Positions 26,976 through 33,228 of a DNA stretch of 43,405 nucleotides are shown piece by piece. Origin of the DNA: a virus; IMG/VR virus record IMGVR_UViG_3300048033_001552, positions 1 to 43,405 of that record; one strand, written 5' to 3'. Both the position numbers and the translations under genes were made by a program. Within the stretch, counting starts at the first letter, position 1; each line of letters starts with the position of its first letter. The notes under the pieces are model-generated. The model worked only from the letters and a program-made list of their open reading frames with translations, was not told the DNA's origin and did not search any database.

Positions 26976-27493
26976 GATATACCGTATGATAGTGAATCAA
27001 ATTCTTCTACTATTTCTTGAGATATGTTGATAGGAGAATCGAACATCTGTGTTTGTAACCCTCGCATATCAAGAGTACGTTCATCTGATGATTGTGTGTA
27101 ATCTGCAGACTGCTCTTCGATGATAGTGATAGGATTGTCATCGTTACTGAACTCTATCTTAGCTTGTTTTGATACAACCTCTCGTTTGAGATTTTTTTGT
27201 AACCATTCTGGTACTTGAAACTGAAACCGTTTGATATGTACTTCTGGTTCTTTTGTAACAGGATTGTATACCTGAACTTCTTCTGGATTAACCTCTCTGA
27301 ACATTAGTTGTTGACGCTTGTTCTTCTTGGTGTACCACTCGAAAGGTAACCAACAGTCTTTGAACTTGACGTATGTTGATGAACCAGTTACTTCATCATA
27401 ATGATAACCGAAGACTTTAGCAATGCGTATTGATTGGCTACGTTCTCTTTCTATTCTTTTAACGACTGTACAAGTAATTGTAGTGAATTTCAT
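26972..27493 (-). CDS. uncharacterised first gene of the early arm
   Basis: A 173-residue protein beginning MKFTTITCTVVKRI. The frame is open to 27667, but the extra 58 residues would cross the structured segment at 27519-27680 and read as low-quality Cys/Tyr-rich sequence, so the ATG at 27493 is chosen. The protein is charged, with an acidic, Ser/Glu-rich C-terminal third, and no recognised domain. As the first leftward gene it is a candidate for immediate-early expression and host takeover. Confidence 0.6.
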   Translation of the reverse strand: MKFTTITCTVVKRIERERSQSIRIAKVFGYHYDEVTGSSTYVKFKDCWLPFEWYTKKNKRQQLMFREVNPEEVQVYNPVTKEPEVHIKRFQFQVPEWLQKNLKREVVSKQAKIEFSNDDNPITIIEEQSADYTQSSDERTLDMRGLQTQMFDSPINISQEIVEEFDSLSYGIS

Positions 27494-27518
27494 AATAATA
27501 TAAATTAAATTAGATAGA

Positions 27519-27680
27519 TGTGTGACGATCACACAACATTTGCAAGCGAAGTAAAAGTACAGCGTAGCTGTATCAAAACATCTGTTGCAACACCGAGCGA
27601 AGCGAGCTTGTATAGTGTTGTTGCTGTATGTTTTGACAAAACTATAGTTGCAGCTTTTAGATTGCAATAATGTTGTGTGT
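27519..27680 (-). ncRNA. multi-helix structured leader or non-coding RNA
   Basis: Nested complementary arms: P1 27530-27545 with 27662-27679 (2-base bulge); a 6-bp hairpin TACAGC-gta-GCTGTA at 27558-27572; P3 TCAAAACAT with ATGTTTTGA; P4 GCAACAC with GTGTTGTTGC (3-base bulge); and a separate 7-bp hairpin at 27519-27535 that shares bases with P1. The layout resembles a branched RNA just upstream of the first early gene. The strand is assumed from that gene. It is unlike any RNA class I know. Confidence 0.45.
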
Positions 27681-27753
27681 GTGGGACAAGTGATAGGGTC
27701 AATTTATATTTCATTATAAAATAAATAAAGAGTGAACGTAATCGACGATAGGA

Positions 27754-27763
27754 GATAGTGAAC
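27754..27763 (-). repeat. GATAGTGAAC motif copy
   Basis: An exact copy in the divergence region. On the minus strand it follows TATATTTC (7 of 8 to the -7 consensus) by three bases, the same arrangement as at 22604. Confidence 0.4.
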
Positions 27764-27917
27764 GGGGAAATATAAAGTGTGACAGTGAAGTATCGATCAT
27801 CAACGAAGTTGTGAGAGATACGAACGATAGCACGTTGTTTTGATCTCGAGCGACAGGATGGAGCGCCACAAACGGAGCCACGCGGAGTTCATAGTAAGTA
27901 GACAACGAACATATAAT

Positions 27918-27925
27918 CAAATATA
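27918..27925 (-). promoter_or_regulatory. candidate -7 element for the early arm
   Basis: A perfect TATATTTG on the minus strand. Nineteen bases further upstream lies GTTC of a GATAGTGAAC copy, so that motif may act as the -33 element or an activator site here. Confidence 0.35.
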
Positions 27926-27938
27926 CCGTTAAGATGTT

Positions 27939-27948
27939 GATAGTGAAC
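27939..27948 (-). repeat. GATAGTGAAC motif copy
   Basis: An exact copy about 14 bases upstream of the minus-strand TATATTTG at 27918-27925. Confidence 0.4.
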
Positions 27949-28232
27949 ATAATCAATGTAAAGCAAACACCAAACAATTATTTAATGGGGTGGTATATAG
28001 CTTGCTGTGATAGCCTCCCCTCTCTATATACGCAATTTCTACTGCAAAATGGTAGCTTAAAACGGCAAAAGTGTTGTATAACGGCAGCTATGGTAACAAA
28101 ACGCTAAAAAATTACGGAATACAAAAGCAAAAGGGGTAGGGGGTGGGGTGTAAGAAAGTGTTTTTCTATAATGTACGACTAACCTGAGATGTAAGAGAAC
28201 CTCAACACTCTACATTTCTGCAGCCCTAAAAC

Positions 28233-28303
28233 ATGTGGCAGTTTTTTAAAGCTCTATCAAGTAATTAAATAGGTGTGTTAGGCTATTTTTTTTTGTGCCA
28301 CAT
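28233..28303. repeat. inverted repeat ATGTGGCA / TGCCACAT
   Basis: Perfect 8-bp arms at 28233-28240 and 28296-28303, 55 bases apart. The right arm ends 6 bases before a perfect -7 element, so the pair could be a looped operator. GCCACATTTTT also occurs in the spacer near 22527. Confidence 0.35.
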
Positions 28304-28309
28304 TTTTCT

Positions 28310-28317
28310 TATCTTTG
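28310..28317 (+). promoter_or_regulatory. candidate -7 element for the rightward arm
   Basis: A perfect TATCTTTG. The nearest TTTG upstream is only 14 bases away, shorter than usual. It is the best plus-strand promoter signal before the first rightward gene at 28423. Confidence 0.35.
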
Positions 28318-28339
28318 TTATAGATTTTTTTTCATTAGT

Positions 28340-28409
28340 AACCCAGGCTTATATGAAGTTTTTTTCATTTGTTTATTCTTTGTTTGTTTTAGTGAAGTAA
28401 GTCTGGGTT
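28340..28409. repeat. long-armed inverted repeat in the 28423 leader
   Basis: AACCCAGGCTTA (28340-28351) pairs with TAAGTCTGGGTT (28398-28409) at 11 of 12 positions across a T-rich 46-base loop. It sits between the candidate promoter and the ATG at 28423. Possible leader hairpin or operator. Confidence 0.4.
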
Positions 28410-28422
28410 TTAATTCTATAAT

Positions 28423-28725
28423 ATGCCAAATAAGAAAGATCATCAAGGGAGAACGTTAGATCAGGAGTATCGTCTTTTAAAAAAAATGGAAGGTTCTGAC
28501 AGAAATGTTATTAATTATCTACTAACAGACCGTTATTTTGCCGTCAGAAACATGATAGATGTAAGAAACAAGGCCGTTAACATAATATTAAAGAATTTGG
28601 GTAATATTATTGAAACGGATGAGTCGTTTAAGGTTTCTAAAAAGATTATGGATCAAATCAAAGAGATAGACCGCTTAGTTTTTGAGTTTAAACATGTGGC
28701 TGACGCTAAAGATCATATTTTATAA
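28423..28725 (+). CDS. first rightward gene, small helical protein
   Basis: A 100-residue, highly charged, all-helical protein (NKKDHQGRTLDQEYRLLKKM; YFAVRNMIDVRNKAVNIILKNLG) with no recognised domain. It forms a one-gene unit: an inverted-repeat leader precedes it and a strong hairpin terminator begins one base after its stop. Such isolated, strongly bounded genes are often early or regulatory. Function unknown. Confidence 0.55.
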   Translation: MPNKKDHQGRTLDQEYRLLKKMEGSDRNVINYLLTDRYFAVRNMIDVRNKAVNIILKNLGNIIETDESFKVSKKIMDQIKEIDRLVFEFKHVADAKDHIL

Positions 28726-28726
28726 T

Positions 28727-28812
28727 GAGAGCATCGCACAAACTCCGCACACTATATTCCACCTTAAATACCACTGAATTCAATGGTTTGCGGAGGCTTG
28801 CTCTCTTTTTTT
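28727..28812 (+). terminator. bipartite hairpin terminator
   Basis: GAGAGCA (28727-28733) pairs with TGCTCTC (28799-28805). Inside, CTCCGCA (28743-28749) pairs with TGCGGAG (28789-28795), and an inner near-palindrome (ACCA..TGAATTCA..TGGT) closes the loop. Seven T follow at 28806-28812. It looks like an intrinsic terminator with an unusually elaborate stem. Confidence 0.65.
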
Positions 28813-28843
28813 ACACGAAGTATCGCACAGTGAGGGGGGTTGC

Positions 28844-28904
28844 TATACACTGTATAATTACTAGTTATTACAGAGTTATTGTATACTACAGAGTAATTAT
28901 ATAG
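28844..28904 (+). promoter_or_regulatory. operator-like repeats upstream of groEL
   Basis: A 13-base palindrome TATACACTGTATA (28844-28856), then two head-to-tail 18-base repeats (28869-28886 and 28887-28904) sharing 15 positions (TACAGAGTNATTNTATA). The remaining bases up to the ATG at 28977 are almost pure A/T. Likely a regulated promoter for the chaperonin operon; no clean -33/-7 pair is seen. Confidence 0.45.
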
Positions 28905-28976
28905 CTATTGTATATAATATATATATAATATATATAAAATAAAATAATATTACATTTAATGCAAATTTAATTTATA

Positions 28977-30572
28977 ATGATAGAAAAACAATTAACTTTT
29001 AAGGAAGATGCCTGGATTAAAATGAAATCTGGTATATCTAAATTAAATAGAGCTGTGGGTTCTACTCTAGGACCAAACGGTAAGACAGTTATACTAGAGG
29101 ATGTGCACGGAAGACCACACGTTACAAAAGATGGTATAACGGTTGCGGAAAGCATAACGCTCACAGATCCGATTGAAAACTTAGCGATGAATACAGTTAG
29201 GCAGGCTAGTAAAAAAACAGCCCTACGGGCTGGAGATGGAACTACCTCCTCCATTGTGCTAAGTAACGCAATAATCTCATTGACTACTCGAAGTGAAATT
29301 GCCAACATTCATAAATTTAAAAGTGGTATGCATGATGCTAAAGATTATGTTGTTGATGCTTTAAAGAAGATGAATAAAAAATTAAGTAAAACCGACCTAG
29401 TAGCAGTTGCTTCAATATCGGCAAACAACGATAAAAAGATTGGAAAGTTAATTGCAGAAGCATATGAAAAGGTTGGAAAGGATGGAGTAGTAGCTGTAGA
29501 GGAATCTTACAACGAAGAAAGCTATGTAACCATCAAAGAAGGAACTAAAATTGATAGAGGCTGGGCATCCCACCACTTAGTCACGGATATTAATAAACGT
29601 GAATTTGTTGCTCAGTCTCCCCTTATTTTTATTTGTTCATCTGAAATACAAAGTGCTCAGCAGATTCTGCCGATACTCCAATATTGCGCAGAGAACAGTA
29701 AGTCAATAATTATCGTAGCTGACACATCAGATGAATTTTTAGCTACAATGATTCTCAACAACAACAAAGGAAGGTTTAAAGCTTGTGTGGTAAAGCCTGC
29801 TGGTGTAGGATACAAAAGAGATGAACTTTTACAAGATCTAGCAAGTATGACTGGATCGAAAGTTTTTTCAGAAGCACAAGGTAGCGACTTCGGTCAGATC
29901 ACACCAGAATATTTAGGGTCTTCAGATAAGGTTGTTGTTTCAGAAGGAGAAACAGTTTTGTTTGTAGAGCCAAAAGATCAGAAGGTGATATCAGAACTGA
30001 AAGAACATTTAGAGCAAAAAATAGCTGACGAGAAAGAAGCAGATAATGAGTGGCACTTGAGAGATAGACTGTCGAAGTTGACTGGAGGAGTTGCAACAGT
30101 ACATGTAGGAGCTTCTACTGAAGTGGAGATGAAAGAGAAGATGGACAGAGTGGATGATGCAATAAGTGCTACTCGTGCTGCTATGAAGATGGGCGTGGTT
30201 CCTGGTGGAGGTACAGCACTTCTTCATATAGGCAGAAAAATGAGAGCTCATGTAGAACAGGAAAAATTTGCCGATTGGGATGATTCCTATAGAAAAGGTT
30301 GGTTTTGCCTTTGTGCATCTACATCATCGCTTTTAACCACAATCATGTCCAACACAGATATGAAAGATAAAGCCTTTACTGTTGTTACAAAAGAAGTTGG
30401 AAAAGAAGATTATAAAAAAGGATATAACGCTATAACAAACCAAGTGGTTGATATGTTTAAAGAAAAAATACTCGACCCTACAACAGTAACCATAAATGTG
30501 GTTGAAAATGCAGTTAGCGTGTCTTGTGAAATTTTAACAACTGATTGCGTAATCACAAATATTAGAGCATGA
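28977..30572 (+). CDS. groEL: GroEL-type chaperonin (Hsp60)
   Basis: A 531-residue protein (bacterial GroEL about 545) alignable by eye along its length. Landmarks: STLGPNGKTVILED and KDGITVAESI near residues 28-60, AGDGTTSSIVLS (ATP site, about 82-93), a divergent apical domain, then DDAISATRAAMKMGVVPGGGTALL carrying the catalytic Asp. The C-terminal Gly-Gly-Met tail is missing. It should fold proteins with ATP and the adjacent GroES, which it overlaps by 4 bases (ATGA). Divergence argues against recent host acquisition. Confidence 0.96.
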   Translation: MIEKQLTFKEDAWIKMKSGISKLNRAVGSTLGPNGKTVILEDVHGRPHVTKDGITVAESITLTDPIENLAMNTVRQASKKTALRAGDGTTSSIVLSNAIISLTTRSEIANIHKFKSGMHDAKDYVVDALKKMNKKLSKTDLVAVASISANNDKKIGKLIAEAYEKVGKDGVVAVEESYNEESYVTIKEGTKIDRGWASHHLVTDINKREFVAQSPLIFICSSEIQSAQQILPILQYCAENSKSIIIVADTSDEFLATMILNNNKGRFKACVVKPAGVGYKRDELLQDLASMTGSKVFSEAQGSDFGQITPEYLGSSDKVVVSEGETVLFVEPKDQKVISELKEHLEQKIADEKEADNEWHLRDRLSKLTGGVATVHVGASTEVEMKEKMDRVDDAISATRAAMKMGVVPGGGTALLHIGRKMRAHVEQEKFADWDDSYRKGWFCLCASTSSLLTTIMSNTDMKDKAFTVVTKEVGKEDYKKGYNAITNQVVDMFKEKILDPTTVTINVVENAVSVSCEILTTDCVITNIRA

Positions 30573-30823
30573 AAGCATTAGGTCAATACATTGTTATAAC
30601 TCCAATCAAAGACGAGATAGAATCAGGGGGTGTTATCTTGTCAAGCAAGACGGATAAAAATGTTAGATATGTCAGGGGGGTTGTCGACTCGGTGGGGGCA
30701 AAGGTAAAAGAAGTTAGTCCTGGTGACAACGTGTACTATGATAAAATGGCTTCTTCAGAAATGAGAATGTCAGGTGAAATCAAATTGGTTTTACTTGAAA
30801 GTGGGATTGTTGTTAAGGAGTAA
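30569..30823 (+). CDS. groES: GroES-type co-chaperonin
   Basis: An 84-residue protein (bacterial GroES about 97). It begins KALGQYIVITPI, has a mobile-loop region with the hydrophobic GGVIL, then YVRGVVDSVG and VSPGDNVYYDK, and ends IKLVLLESGIVVKE, all in GroES order. It is shorter in the mobile loop and roof. It would cap the phage GroEL. Coupled to GroEL (ATGA) and to the next gene (TAATG). Confidence 0.9.
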   Translation: MKALGQYIVITPIKDEIESGGVILSSKTDKNVRYVRGVVDSVGAKVKEVSPGDNVYYDKMASSEMRMSGEIKLVLLESGIVVKE

Positions 30824-31548
30824 TGTACATACCACTCTTCGAATATGAAGAAGATAGGATTATTATGGAATCCTCTTTTAAGTTCGGAGGTCAGAAATAT
30901 CTTTTCTTTCCAAAGGGCATCGAATTCTATAGTCTTTTTAGAACAACTAGAAAAATAAACTCTATTCAGGAAGTTGAGTACGTGGCGGAAAAACTTAGGT
31001 GGCTAAATCCAAAAATTGAATACTCTGTTTTTGTACGCCACATGAAGCAAATGACAGACAGATCTAATGGTCATGTTATTAGAACATACAGTGACAGAAG
31101 AATAGATGCAATTTGTGAAGATGTTTGGGAAAAAACTCTAACAAAACCTTATTGTAGAAAAAAGAGAAAGGTTATATTTAACCCATCGAAAATGATACCA
31201 ATTGAAGAGAAGCGAAAGATCGTGCAGCAGTTAATTCATCCAAGTATAAGATTTGAATCATCAGATATATGGAGAGCCTGTAGCCAAATCCAAGGTAAAC
31301 TTACAATGAAAAAAATTGGAGAAGTTCTTGGATGTAGTGCACCTACGGTGCGCAGAAGTTTCGATAATAAGATGCTATTAAATCTAAAGCTTCGAAACAA
31401 GGACATAAAAAATGAATCGGAGTTTCTTAAGTGCAAGCATGCTGTGGCTGAGATAAAAGGCGAAGGTCTACCTGTTACAATGAGAGAACTTAAAAGCAGG
31501 GTTTCCGTAAGAGATTACGATGTTTTGAAAAAGGCGGTCAGTCTTTGA
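30823..31548 (+). CDS. putative DNA-binding regulator downstream of GroES
   Basis: A 241-residue basic protein. Residues about 160-190 (IQGKLTMKKIGEVLGCSAPTVRRSFDNK) form a convincing helix-turn-helix, and a second helical motif follows near 215-235 (LPVTMRELKSRVSVRDYDVLKK). The N-terminal part is aromatic and charged. Co-translated with GroES (TAATG). It converges on the minus-strand winged-helix gene with an 11-base overlap. A transcription regulator is likely; no family name can be given. Confidence 0.55.
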   Translation: MYIPLFEYEEDRIIMESSFKFGGQKYLFFPKGIEFYSLFRTTRKINSIQEVEYVAEKLRWLNPKIEYSVFVRHMKQMTDRSNGHVIRTYSDRRIDAICEDVWEKTLTKPYCRKKRKVIFNPSKMIPIEEKRKIVQQLIHPSIRFESSDIWRACSQIQGKLTMKKIGEVLGCSAPTVRRSFDNKMLLNLKLRNKDIKNESEFLKCKHAVAEIKGEGLPVTMRELKSRVSVRDYDVLKKAVSL

Positions 31549-32026
31549 TTTTTCGATTCATCTTTTTTATTGCCATTCTATAAACCCTGTCAGTATAAGT
31601 TGTGCCCTTCATGATAGGGTTTATTCTTGGGTTTTCTGAAATCTTCTCCTCAAGCAACAACCTTTTGTAGACTAAGTTGCATATTCTAGCTGATTTTACA
31701 GAGAGCTCGTATATAGGCCTTCTGTTGCTAACTTCGTTTCTTTTCCTCCAAACATTTATAAATCCTTTTTCTTTTAGATTCCAAAATCTATTTCTGTCCC
31801 AATGCATAATGTTTGCATACTCTTTAAAAGCTTCCATATCGAAACGACCTTCATCATAAAGGTAGAGTAGCATCTCGAGATCTGTTTCAGATAACTCGTA
31901 CTTTCTTTTTACATAATACTTAACTATCCTCCAATATTTTAAAAAACCATACCTTCTTTCTTTTTCGTATGATATATGATACTTGTCTGTAGCTTTTTGT
32001 CTGATGCGTTTTGCTGGTCTTTTCAA
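31538..32026 (-). CDS. lone winged-helix regulator candidate
   Basis: A 162-residue basic protein with a winged-helix-like core: LSETDLEMLLYLYDEGRFDMEAFKEY, then RNRFWNLKEKGFINVWRKR and a beta wing (RRPIYELS), resembling MarR-type folds. The start codon is TTG, because TAG lies directly upstream and no ATG occurs before the core. It is the only minus-strand gene in the rightward arm, and its promoter region is shared with the late operon. It may repress or activate late genes and itself. Confidence 0.6.
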   Translation of the reverse strand: MKRPAKRIRQKATDKYHISYEKERRYGFLKYWRIVKYYVKRKYELSETDLEMLLYLYDEGRFDMEAFKEYANIMHWDRNRFWNLKEKGFINVWRKRNEVSNRRPIYELSVKSARICNLVYKRLLLEEKISENPRINPIMKGTTYTDRVYRMAIKKMNRKIKD

Positions 32027-32044
32027 CTAGATATGATTTAGAAT

Positions 32045-32078
32045 CAAAAATAGCGAACTTTTTTTTATCGTATATTTG
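32045..32078. promoter_or_regulatory. divergent promoters between the wHTH gene and late operon
   Basis: Minus strand: a perfect TATTTTTG at 32045-32052, 18 bases before the TTG start. Plus strand: a perfect TATATTTG at 32071-32078, only 4 bases before the ATG at 32083, which would make the late mRNA leaderless or nearly so. No clear -33 TTG on either side, which suggests activator dependence. Confidence 0.45.
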
Positions 32079-32082
32079 TTGC

Positions 32083-32382
32083 ATGGCAAAAAGAGTTGAT
32101 AAATCTAAAATGGCTTGTAACTCACCACGTTCGAGTACAAGGCCAGGAAAGAAAAGAATGGTTAAAGCTTGTTCTGGAGGAACAGAGAAAATTATACATT
32201 TTGGAGCAAAAGGATATGGGCATAACTATTCATCCGCTGCTCGCAAATCTTTTAAGGCTAGACACAACTGCTCTTCTGCAACAAACAAATTAACAGCTCG
32301 TTATTGGGCTTGTAAAAACTTATGGGCTGGAAAAGGAGGGTCCACTAAATCATCTCCTTCTAACAGAAAAGGTAAATATTAA
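32083..32382 (+). CDS. small basic conserved phage protein (DUF5872-like)
   Basis: A 99-residue protein. The frame is open from 32011, but the ATG at 32083 gives the usual MAKRVDKSKMACNSPR start. Core: MVKACSGGTEKIIHFGAKGYGHNYS, then KARHNCSSATNKLTARYWACKNLW, a pattern common in marine phages and some algal viruses. Its role is unknown. Basic charge and conserved Cys/His suggest a DNA-associated or virion protein. First gene of the late block. Confidence 0.65.
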   Translation: MAKRVDKSKMACNSPRSSTRPGKKRMVKACSGGTEKIIHFGAKGYGHNYSSAARKSFKARHNCSSATNKLTARYWACKNLWAGKGGSTKSSPSNRKGKY

Positions 32383-32386
32383 AATT

Positions 32387-32704
32387 ATGGATCCATACTT
32401 AAAGAAAAACAAAATGGGGCCTTTAACGAAGGCAGAACACGATAGTTATGGTTTTAAAAATAAAGATGTAGATTACATAACAAATAAATACAGGAATATA
32501 AATAAACCTTATTTAGTTGGAACAAAAAAAGCAACTAAAAAAGACAGTATAAGTTACGATGCTGGTTATAAGTTTGGAAGAAAAAACGCTTATAACAAAA
32601 ACGTTAATATGAGAGAGGCTAATAATTATTATAGAGCAGGAGTTAAGGAAGGTAGAATGGTCGGTAGTGGTAAAATAAAGCCGAAAGATAAAAAAAACCA
32701 GTAA
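32387..32704 (+). CDS. small basic late protein
   Basis: A 105-residue, very Lys- and Tyr-rich protein (KNKDVDYITNKYRNINKPY; YDAGYKFGRKNAYNKN). No hydrophobic core is obvious and no family is recognised. Starts 4 bases after the previous stop in the recurrent AAAATTATG context. Probably a minor virion or DNA-binding protein, by company. Confidence 0.5.
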   Translation: MDPYLKKNKMGPLTKAEHDSYGFKNKDVDYITNKYRNINKPYLVGTKKATKKDSISYDAGYKFGRKNAYNKNVNMREANNYYRAGVKEGRMVGSGKIKPKDKKNQ

Positions 32705-32711
32705 CTAAGGC

Positions 32712-32885
32712 ATGAGTCATCCACTAAAAGGACACAAAGGTTTTGGAGATACTGTCGAGGCGTTCACAAAATCGACAGGAATCAAAGCTATTGTGGAAGC
32801 AACGTCAAAAGCCACTAACACACCTTGTGGATGTGATAAAAGAAGAAAAACATTAAACGAAATATTTCCTTATGGCAAAAAGTAA
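32712..32885 (+). CDS. small late protein with CGC motif
   Basis: A 57-residue frame. A Gly/His-containing N-terminus (MSHPLKGHKGFGDTVEAFTK), an amphipathic helix and a C-terminal TPCGCDKRRKTLNEIFPYGKK. The CxC before a basic run recurs in small marine-phage proteins, as far as I recall. It overlaps the next gene by 14 bases. Confidence 0.55.
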   Translation: MSHPLKGHKGFGDTVEAFTKSTGIKAIVEATSKATNTPCGCDKRRKTLNEIFPYGKK

Positions 32886-33039
32886 AACAAAAGCAAACAG
32901 GGGCAATAAAATATGTTCGGCAGGGATAGCATGGGCAAAGAGGACATTTGATCGATATCCATCAGCTTATGCAAATATGGCTGCAAGTAAATATTGTAAG
33001 GATCCTAATTATGCTAAAAAATCAAAAGGCAAAAAGTAA
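32872..33039 (+). CDS. small basic conserved marine-phage protein
   Basis: A 55-residue, strongly basic protein with the pattern ICSAGIAWAKRTFDRYPSAY and ASKYCKDPNYAKKSK, which I recognise from many aquatic phages and some large algal viruses; function unknown. The two cysteines and the aromatic core suggest a compact fold. It lies in a run of similar micro-genes. Confidence 0.6.
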   Translation: MAKSKTKANRGNKICSAGIAWAKRTFDRYPSAYANMAASKYCKDPNYAKKSKGKK

Positions 33040-33044
33040 ATATC

Positions 33045-33224
33045 ATGAAAATAAAAGGTATAGATGTAAGTTGTTTATCAAAAAGACAACAAAAAACAAT
33101 GAAAGAACATTCTAAACACCACACAGGGAAGCATATTTCGGACATGGTAAAAAAAATGTGTGGTAGTTCTAAAATGTCATTTACTGGATCACATAAATCA
33201 GCAATGAGTAAAATAGGAAAATAA
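33045..33224 (+). CDS. small basic late protein
   Basis: A 59-residue Lys/His/Ser-rich frame (LSKRQQKTMKEHSKHHTGKH) with two cysteines and a C-terminal MSFTGSHKSAMSKIGK. Starts 5 bases after the preceding stop and ends 4 bases before the next start. No family name; packing and charge match its neighbours. Confidence 0.55.
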   Translation: MKIKGIDVSCLSKRQQKTMKEHSKHHTGKHISDMVKKMCGSSKMSFTGSHKSAMSKIGK

Positions 33225-33228
33225 AATT

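Larger units (their letters stand above)
27681..28232. other. non-coding divergence region between early and late arms
   Basis: No convincing gene. The stretch holds two GATAGTGAAC copies and other AGTGAA variants (27731, 27784), a weak GGGGTGG/CCTCCCC stem (27987-28020), and a G-rich run (28133-28149, three runs of four or more G). Base composition is more mixed than in flanking genes. It probably carries promoters and operators for both arms and possibly an origin. Confidence 0.5.

Noticed and set aside
27590-27605. GAGCGAAGCGAGC as a perfect hairpin
   Set aside because: On checking, it is an imperfect direct repeat (GAGCGA/AGCGAG), not an inverted repeat; it forms the loop of the larger fold instead.
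27494-27667. N-terminal extension of the first early gene to 27667
   Set aside because: The extra 58 residues are Cys/Tyr-rich, unlike the rest, and would cover the nested inverted repeats. The ATG at 27493 begins a normal-looking protein.
27714-27977. An 87-codon minus-strand frame in the divergence region
   Set aside because: It crosses two GATAGTGAAC copies and a promoter-like element, has an odd composition and no neighbour coupling; more likely regulatory DNA.
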